NCBI GenBank assembly: GCA_016859345.1
Contig: CM029119.1
Span: forward strand, 1,208,109-1,272,108
Origin: Istiophorus platypterus
Lineage: Eukaryota > Chordata > Actinopteri > Istiophoriformes > Istiophoridae
Direction of reading: 5' to 3'
Length of the DNA stretch: 64,000 bases
In this document: in pieces, positions 25,066 to 37,093 of the stretch
Position numbering within the stretch: position 1 is the first letter of the stretch
How the letters are laid out: every line of letters starts with the position of its first letter
Notes under the pieces: model-generated
Told to the model about the DNA's origin: nothing
The model's database searches: none
Seen by the model: the letters and a program-made list of their open reading frames with translations, nothing else
Position numbers and translations under genes: made by a program

Positions 25066-26474
25066 ATACATTTCTTATAAAGAGAATTTAAACAAAACAA
25101 ATGTAAATGAAAAAAGCGACAAAAAAAATCAGATTTTATACTAATAAAAGCTTTAACACCACAATAATATATGACTGAGACTTTTTGACTTTTCTTCTTG
25201 TTCGCTTGTGTAGCATTTGGTGTGTGTGTGTGTGGGTGTGTGTGTTTTTTCAGCATTGCCCGTCATTACTCCTAATCCAGAGATCCCAGCTGGGTGGTCA
25301 GGGTCTGCAGCCCAACCATAAAAGACACAGGAACACAATTGTGTGTGTGAAGCTGATAGATAAGATAGTTGATGTCCTGCCAACTTGCTACGCCACCTTT
25401 TTAATTAAAAAATATTGTAGTGCAGAGCTACTATTAAACTATCCATTCGTTTATAAAGTACCTAAAATTGCCTACACATTGACAAAATGCAACATTAAGT
25501 AATAATATAATATACCACAAATGATTATGTGTCAGTATTACATGTTATCAATTATATGACATTATGAGAAAGGAGTGGTTCTGCAAAATGAATACTTTTA
25601 CTTTTGATATTTCCATACATTTTGCTATATTTCCGTACACACACTTTTAAGTTACATTTGACTTTTTATTGTAATCAAGTATTTTTAGGGTACAGTAATT
25701 CTAATTTCACATAAATAAAGGATCTGGACAATTTTTCCAACACTGCATGAATCAATAAAAGAAACATATAAACAAAAGGTAATCATTAAATCAAAGGAAG
25801 TTATGCTTTGTTGGAGAAAAATGTAAACTGAAAATTTGGTACAGTGCTTTCCAGTTTATTTCTGTCATGCCCAACTTTGGAAACTGAACTGTCAGAGCTT
25901 TTACACACAAAAGACACAAAGCGTTTATGCTGAACTGACAAATAACTTAAATGCAAGAAAGGTTTCTGAAGTATGTTGGCTTTGACTGATGTGTTTGCCT
26001 GGTGAGCAACACCTGTTCTTTTGTTCTTCCCTGTTTATATCTTGTACTTTTATTTATGTTTCTGAATAAATCTCTTTCCAGCTATTAATTCCTAGCATTG
26101 CAATAATTAATAATTTTACACCTGTTTGTACTTATCTATTGTGAAATATGTTTGTTCAAATTCAGCCCCCCCCCCCCCTTTGTCTTTTGCACATACCTTG
26201 AAATGGCTATACACCGGTTTCTGGAGTGAGGATTTTTTGCTCTTTTGTTTTATGAGAGTTAACCGAATTTCTTTGGCTTTTGGAAAATCAGTTAGTCAAA
26301 GCAGGCAATATGATGATATCACCTGGGCTTTAGGAAACTGTGACATTTATTGAATCCAATGATTAGTTGATTAATCAAGAAAATAATTAAATTCTAATTT
26401 GCTAATATAAAACATTTTTTTCTTATGTTGTTGTTCTGAACAATGTATTAAACTAAAAAAAGTCCAAACACATT

Positions 26475-27010
26475 GCACTTTTTAGTTGTTTCAGCTCACA
26501 CACATGCATTATCAGCAAATCTTTTTTCATGCTGTTAATGTCAAATTCTGATGCTACCATCTGTGTGCCTCAGCAGAAATCCTGATTCATCCTGAGATGC
26601 TTTTCTGCCCACCACCAGTTGTAAAGACTCATTATCTGAGTTACTGTAGCCTATCAGTCACCTCCAACCAGTCTGGTCATTCTCTTCTGACCTCTCTCAT
26701 CAACAAGGTGTTTCTGTCTGCAGAACCGCTGGATGTTTTTGGGTTTTTTTTTATTAGTAAACTCTTGAAACTCTTGTGTATGAAAATCCCAGTACATCAG
26801 CAGTTTCTGCAACAGATAAACTGTCGGACACCAACAATCATATCACAAAGTCAGAGAAAACAATTTTTCCCATGCTGATGTTTGATATGAATATTAACTT
26901 AAACCCCTGACCTGTATATGCATGATTTTATGCAGTGCAATGCTGTCACGTGATTGGCTCATTGGATAGTTGTGTGGATAAGCAGGTGCACAGATGTTTC
27001 CAAAAAAATG
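26475..27010. repeat. Widely distributed fish interspersed repeat
   Basis: Contains the ordered blocks 'CAGAACCGCTGGATGTTTTT', 'GAAAATCCCAGTACATCAGCAG', 'GGACACCAACAATCATATCAC' and 'GTCACGTGATTGGCTCATTGG'. I recognise this as a common teleost repeat, here quite diverged. Class uncertain. Confidence 0.55.
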
Positions 27011-27498
27011 CTCCATGAGTGTATTTATTCTATAATTCCCTGAAGAAAGCAGCTTTTTGATTGAGAGAACAAATGATAGTATTGCACCATATCCTGCTGC
27101 TTCCCCTCAAATTATGCTGGTATTTTTTTCTGAGAAGCTAATGAATTTTCATCTTTGGCCCTGGTTGTATGCATTCTTTGATGGACAACAGAGTTGGCTT
27201 CATTCTCGGTGATGACCTGATTCAATGAGGCCACTGGGAGCAACAAATAAAAGACTCCTCATGTTCTCAACAGTGAAACACTTCGTGAAATAATGACAAC
27301 TCTCTTATGATGGAGAACAGGGTGCATATTGACTGAACACAAAGGACACGTTGAATGGTTGCACTAAGGGATCCATAAGTAGCTGTCATCATTGTCTCAT
27401 TGTCTCAATATGCCAATTCCAAGAGGACAGAGGAATGTTTGTGTGAAAATGTTTGTGTGTATATGTGTGTGAAAATGCTCATTCAGTCACACGTAAAA

Positions 27499-27522
27499 CA
27501 TATATATATATATATATATATA

Positions 27523-27574
<52 letters not shown>

Positions 27575-27605
27575 TATATATATATAAATATATACTATAT
27601 ATATA
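27499..27605. repeat. (TA)n microsatellite
   Basis: TA dinucleotide array with a few CTATA and AAATA breaks, self-complementary throughout. Confidence 0.96.
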
Positions 27606-27619
27606 AAAGATTGATTGTG

Positions 27620-29600
27620 TTTGAGCATATGCACCTGTACTTCCACCTGTGGGCCTGCCTGGGTTTGCACATTTGTATAAATATCTAACAAATTTGAAAC
27701 TGTTCTGTGTTATGTCTCTGTATATTACTATGGAAATTGTGAACAGGCCGAGGATCACTTGCTCCATTCAGGGTTCTTTGGCTGAGACTGTAAGGACGGC
27801 ATGATGAAGCTTGCTTGACTTCTCTGCAATGTCAGTCATGCACATTTTAAACAGCCAGGGAATAATGTTGGCTTTATGTCCGAGGACCAGCACCACATGC
27901 AAATAAGATCTCAGACAAACAGGAATTCTTACATCTTTGTCCTCAGAGAATGCATAATTCAAACAATATTGGTTTATGCAACCTAAACTCAGGATGGTGA
28001 AATGCCCTTGAGCAGATAGTTCCAGAAAAGTTAGGATTCACTACATAGTTTAAGAAACACTGGGATTTAGTCATATAAAATACGGCTTGCATTTTGCCCA
28101 TAAGTTGACAAAAAAAATAATTTTCCACCCATTGTCCCTCTGTCTTTATTTAGCACCATTTGGATTGAACTCATTTTGTGCTTTTATCATACTATTCTAA
28201 ACTTCCATTTAAACTTCATTTTGTAATGAGAATGTGAGTGTGTGTGTGTCATTTGAAATTACAAATATCTGCATCCACAATAGATAAAATTCAGATGCAA
28301 TGTCACATAGTTTTGCTTAAACTTAGACACGTGTGTTCGTTGTCCAGATTACAAATCGATTATTAGAGGAGTAGAATTGATACCAGATATAAACAATACA
28401 CTGATCTCCACCTGCTGCTAAATTAATACATACCCAGCTTTATCCATTGATATTGTCAAAGAAAAGATTAGCTGTCTTGTGCCTTTTATAATTTACCCCA
28501 GTTTACATTAGCTTCCCTTGTAGATCAAAAGAAAAAATACAGTGTCGTCTGGTACCCACCCCTGTTCTTTGTTCCTGCACTAGCAAAGTAAAATCAAACA
28601 AAAAGGTTTTCTCCAGCTCCACCAACTGAGATGTAACTCAGCCAATCAGTTGACTGCTGTGTCTACATTAGTACCTATGAGGAACACTTTATTTGACTAA
28701 AACTCCAATCTGTTAAGAGCAGAATGAAGAATTGAACAAATTAGTTAGTTCATAGTCTGACGCTTTGGGATTTCAAATGGAATTACATTAGTTTACCACA
28801 CGCCTTATCTACTGAAGATGACTTTTCTGAGCAACACGGTTTCAACCTCTAGAACAATGAGACTGCGCCTGTGTCAACCACGAACATGTGTGTGTGTGTC
28901 TTTGTGTGATCCTATAATGAACTGGCCTCATTATTTCTCAAAAGGATGTTACTTGTTTTGTTTCTCCCTCACTGGTCATGCAGAATGCATGATACATACA
29001 CAAACACAAATGCACTGAGCCACTCACACGTTAAAAAAAAAAGAAAAAGAAAAAAATACACCCTTGTAAGGCGCAACTCAAACCTAAACCTACACATAAC
29101 TGTACCAACACTACATATGAGCACATAGAAAGACACAAGCCCATTTGACCAGTTAACCATGGTCACTTCCTTCTTGAGTAAAAGGAAATGACAAGCTGAA
29201 TCCACTACTGTAGTCTGACAGACCAACTCCCTTGACTGAAAGGATTTATCAGCATTCAGTACAGCAAATCCACAGCTCACAAAAACAATTTGGCCTCAAA
29301 AGTAGCACTCAGACAGGAGATGTTAATAGGTTTAAAAACATTTTTATTGTTAACTGAAAGATGGGGAAATTCTAGCGAGTCACTCTTAGGAAACATGGGA
29401 TTAGGCAAAGTTTAAGGCAGACACAAAGAAACCAAATAACTGGTGACTAAAGCACAGCTTTAGTGTTAGTACCACATCAGGAAACTAAAAAAACTGGCAA
29501 AGAGTGGAGTGTAGAACCAGGAACTTTGTATTGCGCGGGTTAATTAGTGGATGAGCTTCAAGTGCGCAGGAGGATCGGCATTAAAAGGAGGACTGGATGC
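27620..29600. other. Intergenic DNA, no gene seen
   Basis: No recognisable gene, RNA or transposon. Short TG and A-rich runs only. Confidence 0.5.
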
Positions 29601-29605
29601 CATGC

Positions 29606-29607
29606 CA

Positions 29608-29638
<31 letters not shown>

Positions 29639-29656
29639 TAGATAGATAGATAGATG
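29606..29656. repeat. (GACA)n(GATA)n microsatellite
   Basis: AGACAGACAGACAGACAAAC-type units change into GATA units. Confidence 0.92.
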
Positions 29657-30439
29657 GAAAGACAGGCAGGGGGTGAACATGAAACATTTGGAAGGGGAAA
29701 CAATGGGAAAACAGTGGGAACAAGACAATGCAATTTTGGAAGACACTGTGGTGGGATTGATGGCTTCTGGAAAAGCTGATGCTAAATGGCTTTGCTGGCT
29801 GCTAAAAAAAAATGTGATTTTTTAAATTGACATATTATAAATCCTCACAATTATGATATTTAATTTTCGTTATCATTGTGAAAATCAAGTGAAATGGAGT
29901 CTAAATTATTGAGATATAGAAATTTGTGTTTGTGTATGGGGGCGTTGGGGGGGGGGCAGATTGAAGTGTCTGCTGACTAACACTGTACCAAAACAATAAT
30001 TCCAGGGAAATCTGTTGAAACATAAATCCAGATGTCTTGTATGTAGTGTGAAAGGTTTGTAGCAGGACTTCGACAGAATTGTCAGCCAAGTGTTTGATAA
30101 ACATTACAGGCATCAGAGAAGTCATCTTACCAACTAATCGGCTGTTTATTGCTATAATGATTTTGAAATGCTTAGTTTCTACTGATTGAGATTCTAGTGA
30201 GACTTTAGCTATTTTTGGTTCAGAGGCACCTCTAGAACTCCTGCTATTTAGTCAAAAACTAATTCTTTTTATGTCTCTGTTGTGTGTTTTTGTGTCTGTA
30301 TCTGTTTGTGTTTAGGGGGTAGAAACAGCTTAATTTTATTGTTTAGCAGAAGTAATGATAACCGAGAGCCCAACTGAGGTACAACCAGAACAAGACCCCT
30401 GTCCTTAGATCAATATATATTGTGCTTAAATTTCCTTCT

Positions 30440-31195
30440 AGTGAGAGTCAGGAGACTTTGTGAAGGAAAAACATGTTCACAAACTGCGCATACTCACAGA
30501 GTCTGCTTGTATATACACGGTTTGCTGGGTAGTCCACCAGAAGCTCTTTCACAATCTTATTACTCAAACTTAAAGCTTATTCAGAGTCATGATTTAATTT
30601 ATAATCTTATGCTGACAACACTTAGTTATACATGGTGGTAAAACGCACTGATTCTACCAGCCTAGCTGATCTCAGAACTTATCTTTACCACTAAGGCCTG
30701 CATGTACTAAAATTTCCTTTGATTTAATGATGATAAATCTGAGGTCATTCTGTTTGGTCTCCCTAATTCCATCAAATATGTTGATGTTAATCTTAGTGCT
30801 CCCCCTGCTCAAATATTATTTAAGAGGCTGCTGGGAATTTAGGGTTAAAATTTGATACTAACCTTTGTTTTTGACAATCAAATCAAAAATGTGTTATTTT
30901 TTCAGCTCAAGATTATTTCTGAAATTAGTTTTTTTTTTTTTTATCAACTGATGAGTTACAGAAAGTTGTTCATTTTTTTAACTTGCCTTGACTTGACTAT
31001 TGCACTGCACTTTTCTTGGATATCAGCCAGCGGTACAAAAAGCTGCTGCTTGACTCATTATTCGGACAGAGAGACATGATCTTATCACTGCTGAGCTTCC
31101 TTCCCTACATTTAGTCCCTGTTAGATTTCAAATTGATTTTAAAAATTTGATTGCTCACTCCTAAGGCTTTAAATGGCCCAGCAAGTAAGTACCTT
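30440..31195 (+). mobile_element. L2-type LINE reverse-transcriptase fragment
   Basis: The plus strand shows the reverse-transcriptase order with frameshifts. The catalytic YADD box is present as YADNT.LY near 30606-30635. It is followed by DKSEVILFGLPN, LGVKFD-like, QLKIISEISFFFYQLMSYRKL and LDLTIALHFSWISAS (canonical 'LDYCNALYFGISAS') and a KALNGPA-like end near 31165. The second catalytic Asp is replaced and stops are present, so it is inactive. Confidence 0.75.
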
Positions 31196-31199
31196 TTTT

Positions 31200-32070
31200 A
31201 ATTTATTGATCTGCTATGTATGCTGGTGAACATTTCAAAGTTTAAATTGAGTTAATATATTGATGGATGCAGTAGGAGTCACTGATCAAAAAATGGTTGA
31301 ATAATAATAATAACTAGAATATATAATTTCTGAGGAACCTGCATTTTTGGGAGTGATGACCTCTGGAAAAGCTGAAGCTAAACTAAGCTACTGGCTTGAT
31401 TTGTACTGATAAGCAGTTGAAGTAGTATAAAGAAATGGACGTGTAAAAAGGGATGAAGAGTGTAAACTGCATTGTAGGCAGTGTAAGAAGTTTAAATGTG
31501 AGAATTATTATACAAGTGAGCTAAAGTACCAGGACGGAATGCAACTAAACTACCACTAAACTATATAGCAAAAAAGAAAAAAAAGGGGGGGGGGGCAAAG
31601 CCTAGCTGAATAGCTGTAAAAATTTGGAGTAAGTAGAACACCACTAATGTCTTAACTTTGCATATGGTGTGTAACGTTTGAGTGATCGTTCTATGAGAAT
31701 TTAGGATGTATAGGAAGAGGCTGAATAACCCTGGATATGAAAGTTTATCTTTGGCGGCTAAACTACATTTTTTTCATGTATAGCTCAGGCTAAACTGCAA
31801 TGATTATTGGCTTATTTGTGCTCTGGGCTGTTGTTATAGCAGTACCAGTTTGCGTGTATTTTTGAGTGAGGATATGTCTTTGTGTATCTTTATTCTTATG
31901 TCTGTTTATCATTGTTTCTGTGTGCTTATGTGAGTTCACTCTAATCACCTGATCTGAATCAGTTGTGTGTGCCCAACTTTATTTAATGGTTCTCATAGTG
32001 ATGGTCTCTCCTTAGTTACAGATGGTTTAGAAACACCTTTCAAACTCTCGCTTACTACTCAAAGACCTTA
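31200..32070. other. Intergenic DNA, no gene seen
   Basis: Contains a stretch (about 31360-31410) resembling 29755-29805 (shared GGAAAAGCTGA.GCTAAA...CTGGCT), probably copies of one unclassified repeat. Otherwise nothing recognised. Confidence 0.4.
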
Positions 32071-32073
32071 ATC

Positions 32074-32330
32074 GGGCTGTGGCTCAGGAGGTAGATTGGG
32101 TTGTCCACTACCTGGTGCTTCGATCCCTGGCTCCTGAGAGGTGTCCTTGGACCAGATACTGTAACGCAGATTTCCTCTGATGTATCATTGGTGTGTGAGT
32201 GTGGGTGTGTATGTATAGAATGAGCTGTATATATAGGGAGAAGAATAAATGTGTGAATGGGTGTAAAGCACTGACTGGTAGAAAGCGTTAGATTAGAAAA
32301 TCACTATACAAGTGCTGTCTTCGCTATAAT
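32074..32330 (+). mobile_element. tRNA-derived SINE
   Basis: Begins GGGCTGTGGCTCAGGAGGTA, where TGGCTCAGGAGG serves as the RNA polymerase III A box. A B-box-like GCTTCGATCCC follows about 40 bp later (32117-32127). The body has GTGTCCTTGGACCAGATACT and GTGTGAATGGGTG blocks and ends CACTATACAAGTGCTG, as in common fish SINEs of this type. It is 5-20 % diverged by eye and is not a functional tRNA gene. Confidence 0.75.
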
Positions 32331-32943
32331 TCTGGTTACTTAGAATTTTATATTTTGTGAGAGAGGAGATTGCTGAATGCGATGATTTAAAGTACTTATT
32401 TGTGGTGTTACAAGTTTGAAAGACAAAGTGATCCTAAAAGTGCCCCTAATTCTGCTTTTCTTTCTTATTTTCTGACCTCTGCAAAAATTGGAGTAAGTTG
32501 AATAGTACTCCTGTCACTCTGAGGCTCAAGAAGCAAAAATGTCTAAGTCTCTTTGCTTCAATATATTTGTCTACTCTTTCGTAAATATGATTTGTGAAGA
32601 AAGAAGAAATTTGTGGCCTTGAAATTGTTCAGAGCAGTTTAACACCTCATGTCAACCACTCTTGCCTATGAACATTCTGCCCCATAGTCACCAGTGTGAG
32701 AATATGCAGAAGTCAGACATCTTCATGAAACTTTGACTGTGTAAAACGTTTGAGGGGCATAAAAGACCTAAAATGATTTATTAAAGTCCCATTTTCATTT
32801 TCAAGTTTGAATGAAGCCCCTAAGTGAATGGAAGGAGAAGGGAGAGGTTTAAGATATGCGGGTTAGGTTTCTCTCATTATCATCATAATTAATTTTCAAA
32901 CAAAGTTGAATATTTTGATGATGATTACATGATGATGCGTCCC

Positions 32944-33099
32944 TTATAGGTCATGATGGTTGTTTTCATAAAAGGCCGAATGCTGCTGCCGCAAGGGATT
33001 GTGGGATACCATTATCTCCTTTTTTCGTAAAGGAAAGTCGAGTGTATCTTGTGCTACAGGAGATATGATGGGAAGCACAGAAGCACCTTTCCTTAGCAT
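32944..33099 (-). other. 51-codon open frame of unknown status next to ado promoter
   Basis: On the minus strand, an ATG at 33099 opens a 51-codon frame starting MLRKGASVLPIISPVAQ and ending with a stop at 32944. The upstream base context (CCAAATGC) is weak. A GABP/ETS-type CACTTCCGG lies at 33140-33148 just upstream, and a ZNF143-like motif lies inside the frame. I do not recognise the protein. It may be a small divergent gene or a chance frame in promoter DNA. Confidence 0.2.
32989..33007 (-). promoter_or_regulatory. ZNF143/Staf-like site
   Basis: The minus strand reads ATCCCACAATCCCTTGCGGC, close to the long ZNF143/Staf consensus (CCCAYAATGCAYYGCG core, two mismatches by eye). Confidence 0.4.
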
Positions 33100-33139
33100 T
33101 TGGAGAATTCGACCAGCTCTTATCGTGACTGCCAATTAG

Positions 33140-33148
33140 ACACTTCCG
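33140..33148 (-). promoter_or_regulatory. ETS/GABP-type site
   Basis: CACTTCCGG on plus, CCGGAAGTG on minus. The same motif occurs in the bms1 promoter. It lies about 630 bp upstream of the ado start codon. Confidence 0.45.
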
Positions 33149-33280
33149 GGTCATTTCACTCAATTAGGAACCTTCCTGGAGAAAAATAACTATTCAGCTG
33201 CAGTTTTGGAGTCTAACAGAACCATGCGGGGAGTTCAATGGCCTCTCTGGCCTTCCCCTCAGCAACTCTGTTGCCACCCA

Positions 33281-33300
33281 GGACCTCTGGGAACTGTAGT
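33281..33300 (-). promoter_or_regulatory. ZNF143/THAP11-type site upstream of ado
   Basis: The minus strand reads ACTACAGTTCCCAGAGGTCC, matching the ACTACAATTCCCAG motif known from housekeeping and bidirectional promoters, with one change in the core. Confidence 0.5.
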
Positions 33301-33771
33301 CTCCCTGAATCGCAGATCATCTTATTATTTTGATATTTTGGATATGCACTTATATGCTGTGGTCTTACACAATAACACAAACACGCCCGTTTCACTCTAG
33401 TCACGCAGCGCTTCTTTGTTCTTGTTTACGCGAATGAGATGTAGCTTATATATTCTGGTAAAACTCCATATCCCGCGCCGCATTTCATTTCGTGCGCATG
33501 CTCCATGAACACGGACTAGGAGACGAGACGATGGAAAATGACTGCATGGAGGCTCTCATCTGGTGGGGAAATTAGATATCATCACCATAAATTGCGTTCT
33601 GTTTAATTAAAAGCTGCATTTTCGTCTGTTTCGAGCGTCAATCGACCAGCTTCGGGGGAATCTGGTGACACTGGAGGATCTGCAAGCTTTTTTCTATCTT
33701 CCCCAGGGTGTATTTGCGTCCGGACATTACCAGGGACACACCGATAACCGTTAGTTTTTTCCGCAGCCAGA

Positions 33772-34107
33772 ATGCCGCGGGACAACAAAACTCCTCTTAT
33801 CCAGAAAATAGCGAAGCAGGCATATGTCACCTTCAAAGGCTTAAAGTCTTCGGCCACCGGGGATAATAAACTCGTTGCGGATAAACAGAGTGAACTAATA
33901 TCCCTGGTGACCGCGGTCAGGGCTGCCGACCTGAAAATTGCTCCCCGGAAAAGCAAAGCGAGCTCCGGAACAGCGGGACTTCAGAGCCCGCCGGTCACCT
34001 ACATGCACATCTGCGAGACGGACGTGTTCAGCATGGGGGTGTTCCTGCTGAGGACCGGCGCCTCTATACCTCTGCACGACCACCCGGACATGAACGGAAT
34101 GCTCAAG
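33772..34107 (+). CDS. ado: ado exon 1
   Basis: ATG at 33772 and donor CTCAAG|GTACTT after 34107. Encodes residues 1-112, up to GMLK. The upstream 300 bp is GC-rich with several CpG (for example TCCCGCGCCGC near 33471) and no TATA box in sight, as expected for a housekeeping promoter. Confidence 0.95.
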
Positions 34108-36625
34108 GTACTTCACAGCACATGCTTAGTGTTCTGTGGCCTTTTATGACCCCATGCAACTCAGTGAGCATCCATGTAATTACGTTCATAAAGCATCTGG
34201 TTCCAAGTCTCACTCAGGTCTCAGGGCTTTATGTCAGGTCCCGCATCTTGAGTTGTGGACCTTTGCCAAAACAATGACACTGAAGCAAAACGTCTGATTT
34301 TCAAATTGAGTTGGTAGTGGTTTTTTTTGTTGTTTGTTTAACATTACAGAGAAATATTGAATGTGTTAGGGCCACGCTGCCATCTGTATCGCCTTTCACC
34401 AAAACCACAACACTACACAAATATCTCTGCATATTCAAATGACCATTGGCATGTTTGGCCCATGTGTGCAAACACAGGACACCATGAAAATAAGACTGGC
34501 CATACACTAGTAATGCATTAAAACCAAGGCTGGATTACCAATTTGGTTACTGTCCTTGGGCTCCAGATCCCAAGGGGCCTCAAAAATCCCACCTTCACTG
34601 CGTCCAAATTGTTTTAGGGAATTTGCACCCATGAAGTACAAAATGGGCTCATTGGGTATAGTATCATTAGTTCAATTTTTGGGTTTGTCTTGTAGACAAA
34701 CCATGTAAAATCAGGTTTAAAGAACTTTTTAAATTTCAATCAATGTGCTCAAATTGTTCATATTCCTAAACAAAGCAGTATGCAATTAATGTAATATACA
34801 CAAATACAAATTAATTATTCCTCAGATTACACTAGCCCTCATAGGAACTTGAGTAACAGGAAGAGCTGAGCGATTCAACTTAATTTTTAAACCCTAGTAT
34901 AACTTGGAGCCCAGATGGTAATGGTATTTCACGGTATATTCTGTCATCATATATAATTTGCAGATCCTCATTTTCTGATTGACTTTTTAAACCTCAACCA
35001 TTTCCATATGATAGAAGTTGCACCAGTATTATTATTATTTTTGTTGTCTGAAACACTTTCAGCATTTCTTTGCATCCACACTTAATAGCATGGGCTCTTG
35101 GAATGATGCTGGGGGCTCTCAGATTTATGCCGCGAATCTTCCTTCTTCTTCTTCCCAGGAGACCAGGAACAGTTTATTGCAATGCTGCCTCCCACTGGTG
35201 TGGTAATGGCATTGCCAAATTAGATCTTGAAGGATTCTACTGGTCAGCCTGTTATAGTTAAAATCCATATCATAGGGCAAAAAGATACTGGTGTGCTTTA
35301 AATACAATTTATGCCGTCCACTCCTACTGACAGGGTCACTGTACAATGCACAGAGAAGAAGTGAGGTCAGTATGGACCTGACAGCAAATTTTGGCCATGG
35401 GGCCTCCTAACAGGGTAATCAGGTACCAGCCAGCAGTACACAATCCACATTTAATACTGTTACTTAGTAATTTTCCTCTAAGATAGTATAATTGAAAAGA
35501 ATATTGATGTATAAACCTACCCAACTATAGTTAAATGACATGTAGTTATAGCCACATGTTACCGAATATATAGATAATTAAGTTGTAAACAGTGAGCTGG
35601 AAAAATTTTACATTTAACAAGAAAAGGAGCATTTTTAGTGGATTAGAATTCGGATCAGCCAGTTTTCTGAGGTAAGATACCTCAATCAGTATCTGCAGAG
35701 AAACAGACATGCACCTATCCATGCTTTTTCTAACTCTGACACTGTTGCAGTGCCCCTATGTTTAAATATTCCTCTTCTTATGTATTGTTTTTATTATCTT
35801 GTTAAGGAAAAAGATACAACATTTTTTATATGTATACTTTCTGCATCTGTGCATGCTGAATATCTCATCTCACGTCCCACATCATCAACCTCTGGGTCAT
35901 CTCACTTTGGCAAAGTAGGCACTCAGAATTGGAAACGGGGCCCTGCTTTTGTTCCCTGAAGCAAAACATATTTTGGGTAGTCATAGTCAGAAGTTCCAGT
36001 TCCATTAGGAGATTATTTTAAAATAATGGGAAATCCTTTACATCTATTAACACTGAACAGAAGAATCAAGGGTGATTTAGAAATTTTAAGAAACTAAGTA
36101 GCATGCGGTGGTAACCTATATATTGGAATTTTTATTCTTTCCTTCTGTTTTGTGTCTCTTATTCAGGTCCTCTATGGGAAGGTGACTGTCCGCTGCTTTG
36201 ATAAATTGGAAGATAAATTGACTGTCAACACCGTCCCACCTAATTTTGATCCTCCGTTGGCTCCGCTCCAGACAGCCTCCCTTTGGCGCTCCATACTCCG
36301 CTCAGTTGCCGAGTACTCGGAGAACAGTGGGCCATGTCTACTCACTCCTCTGAGGGATAACCTCCATCAGATCGACGCAGTAGAGGGGCCAGCTGCTTTC
36401 CTGGATATCCTGGCACCGCCATACAATCCAGATGATGGGCGGGACTGTCACTATTACAAAGTCTTACAAACTGTGGCAGACAGGGAAACAGATGAAAAGA
36501 GCAATGAGGAGCAGCAGGGAGAGGAGAAAGAGAAAGAAGAGGAGACATGGCTACTAGAAATCCCTCAGCCAGAGGACTTTTGGTGTGGTGGAGAACCTTA
36601 CCCTGGCCCTGCAGTCTGTATCTGA
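33772..36625 (+). CDS. ado: 2-aminoethanethiol (cysteamine) dioxygenase ADO
   Basis: ADO is a non-haem iron thiol dioxygenase. It oxidises cysteamine and the N-terminal cysteine of proteins such as RGS4/5, feeding the Cys/Arg N-degron oxygen-sensing pathway (family knowledge). Two exons, 33772-34107 and 36167-36625, join in phase 0 to 264 codons (human about 270). The protein starts MPRDN as in human, has a basic N-terminus, and carries PPVTYMHI before the cupin core. The first two iron ligands are His102 and His104 in SIPLHDHP, and the third is His179 in RDNLHQIDAVEGPAAF. Cys206 and Tyr208 in GRDCHYYKVL correspond to the known Cys220-Tyr222 cross-link pair. The end FWCGGEPYPGP is conserved. 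A Glu/Lys-rich stretch (about residues 218-239) is variable. AATAAA overlaps the stop (36625-36630), and another lies at 38168. Confidence 0.97.
34108..36166 (+). other. ado: ado intron, 2059 bp
   Basis: GT-AG phase-0 intron in the middle of the cupin domain. Nothing else is recognisable inside; a Tyr/Phe-rich frame at 35018-35261 has no conserved motifs. The mammalian gene has no intron. Confidence 0.88.
36167..36625 (+). CDS. ado: ado exon 2
   Basis: Acceptor TCTCTTATTCAG|GTCCTC at 36166/36167. Encodes VLYGKVTV through the stop TGA at 36623-36625. Joined to exon 1 it restores the continuous GMLKVLYG sequence seen in ADO proteins. Confidence 0.95.
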   Translation, partial: VLYGKVTVRCFDKLEDKLTVNTVPPNFDPPLAPLQTASLWRSILRSVAEYSENSGPCLLTPLRDNLHQIDAVEGPAAFLDILAPPYNPDDGRDCHYYKVLQTVADRETDEKSNEEQQGEEKEKEEETWLLEIPQPEDFWCGGEPYPGPAVCI

Positions 36626-37093
36626 ATAAAAACTCTGACCACTGCAGTATATGGCAGTGAAAATATTTTGTTATCCATTCAACCACAATGGTAAACCTTG
36701 ATTTGTCCCCTTTTACGGGAAGGTCAAACATATGGGTGATTATTACCTGAAATCAAAGAGATTGAGTGCCTTGCTTAAGGATACTACAACAGGGCAGAAG
36801 TTAGCAGAAACAGGGGCTTTAACTCTGACACACCATCCAGAATAAGGACCATGGAGCTTCCCTTTACAACCTGTTAATAATCTGTCCGTACTAGCAAAAG
36901 CATCAACTTCAGGAATTCACTTTCTAAATATGGTATTTTTCTTCTTAACGTTCTGTGACTGGTGGGGTGTCATGAGGATCTCTCGTGTGTCCTTTGAAGC
37001 TTAGGGAGCCATCTACACATGCTGTTTCACTGTGCTGCAGAGGACTTCCACATGTCACGTATCTTAATGCCAAAGCCTGTCAATCAAGTTTTA

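Noticed and set aside
32074..32150. tRNA gene
   Set aside because: A and B boxes are present, but no cloverleaf can be closed and the following body is typical SINE sequence.
33603..34116. Minus-strand open frames of 117 and 73 codons over ado exon 1
   Set aside because: Antisense shadows of the conserved ado exon and its CpG-rich leader.
35018..35261. Possible alternative exon inside the ado intron
   Set aside because: CTTCTTCTTCCCAG resembles an acceptor, but the frames after it have no conservation and ADO is complete without it.
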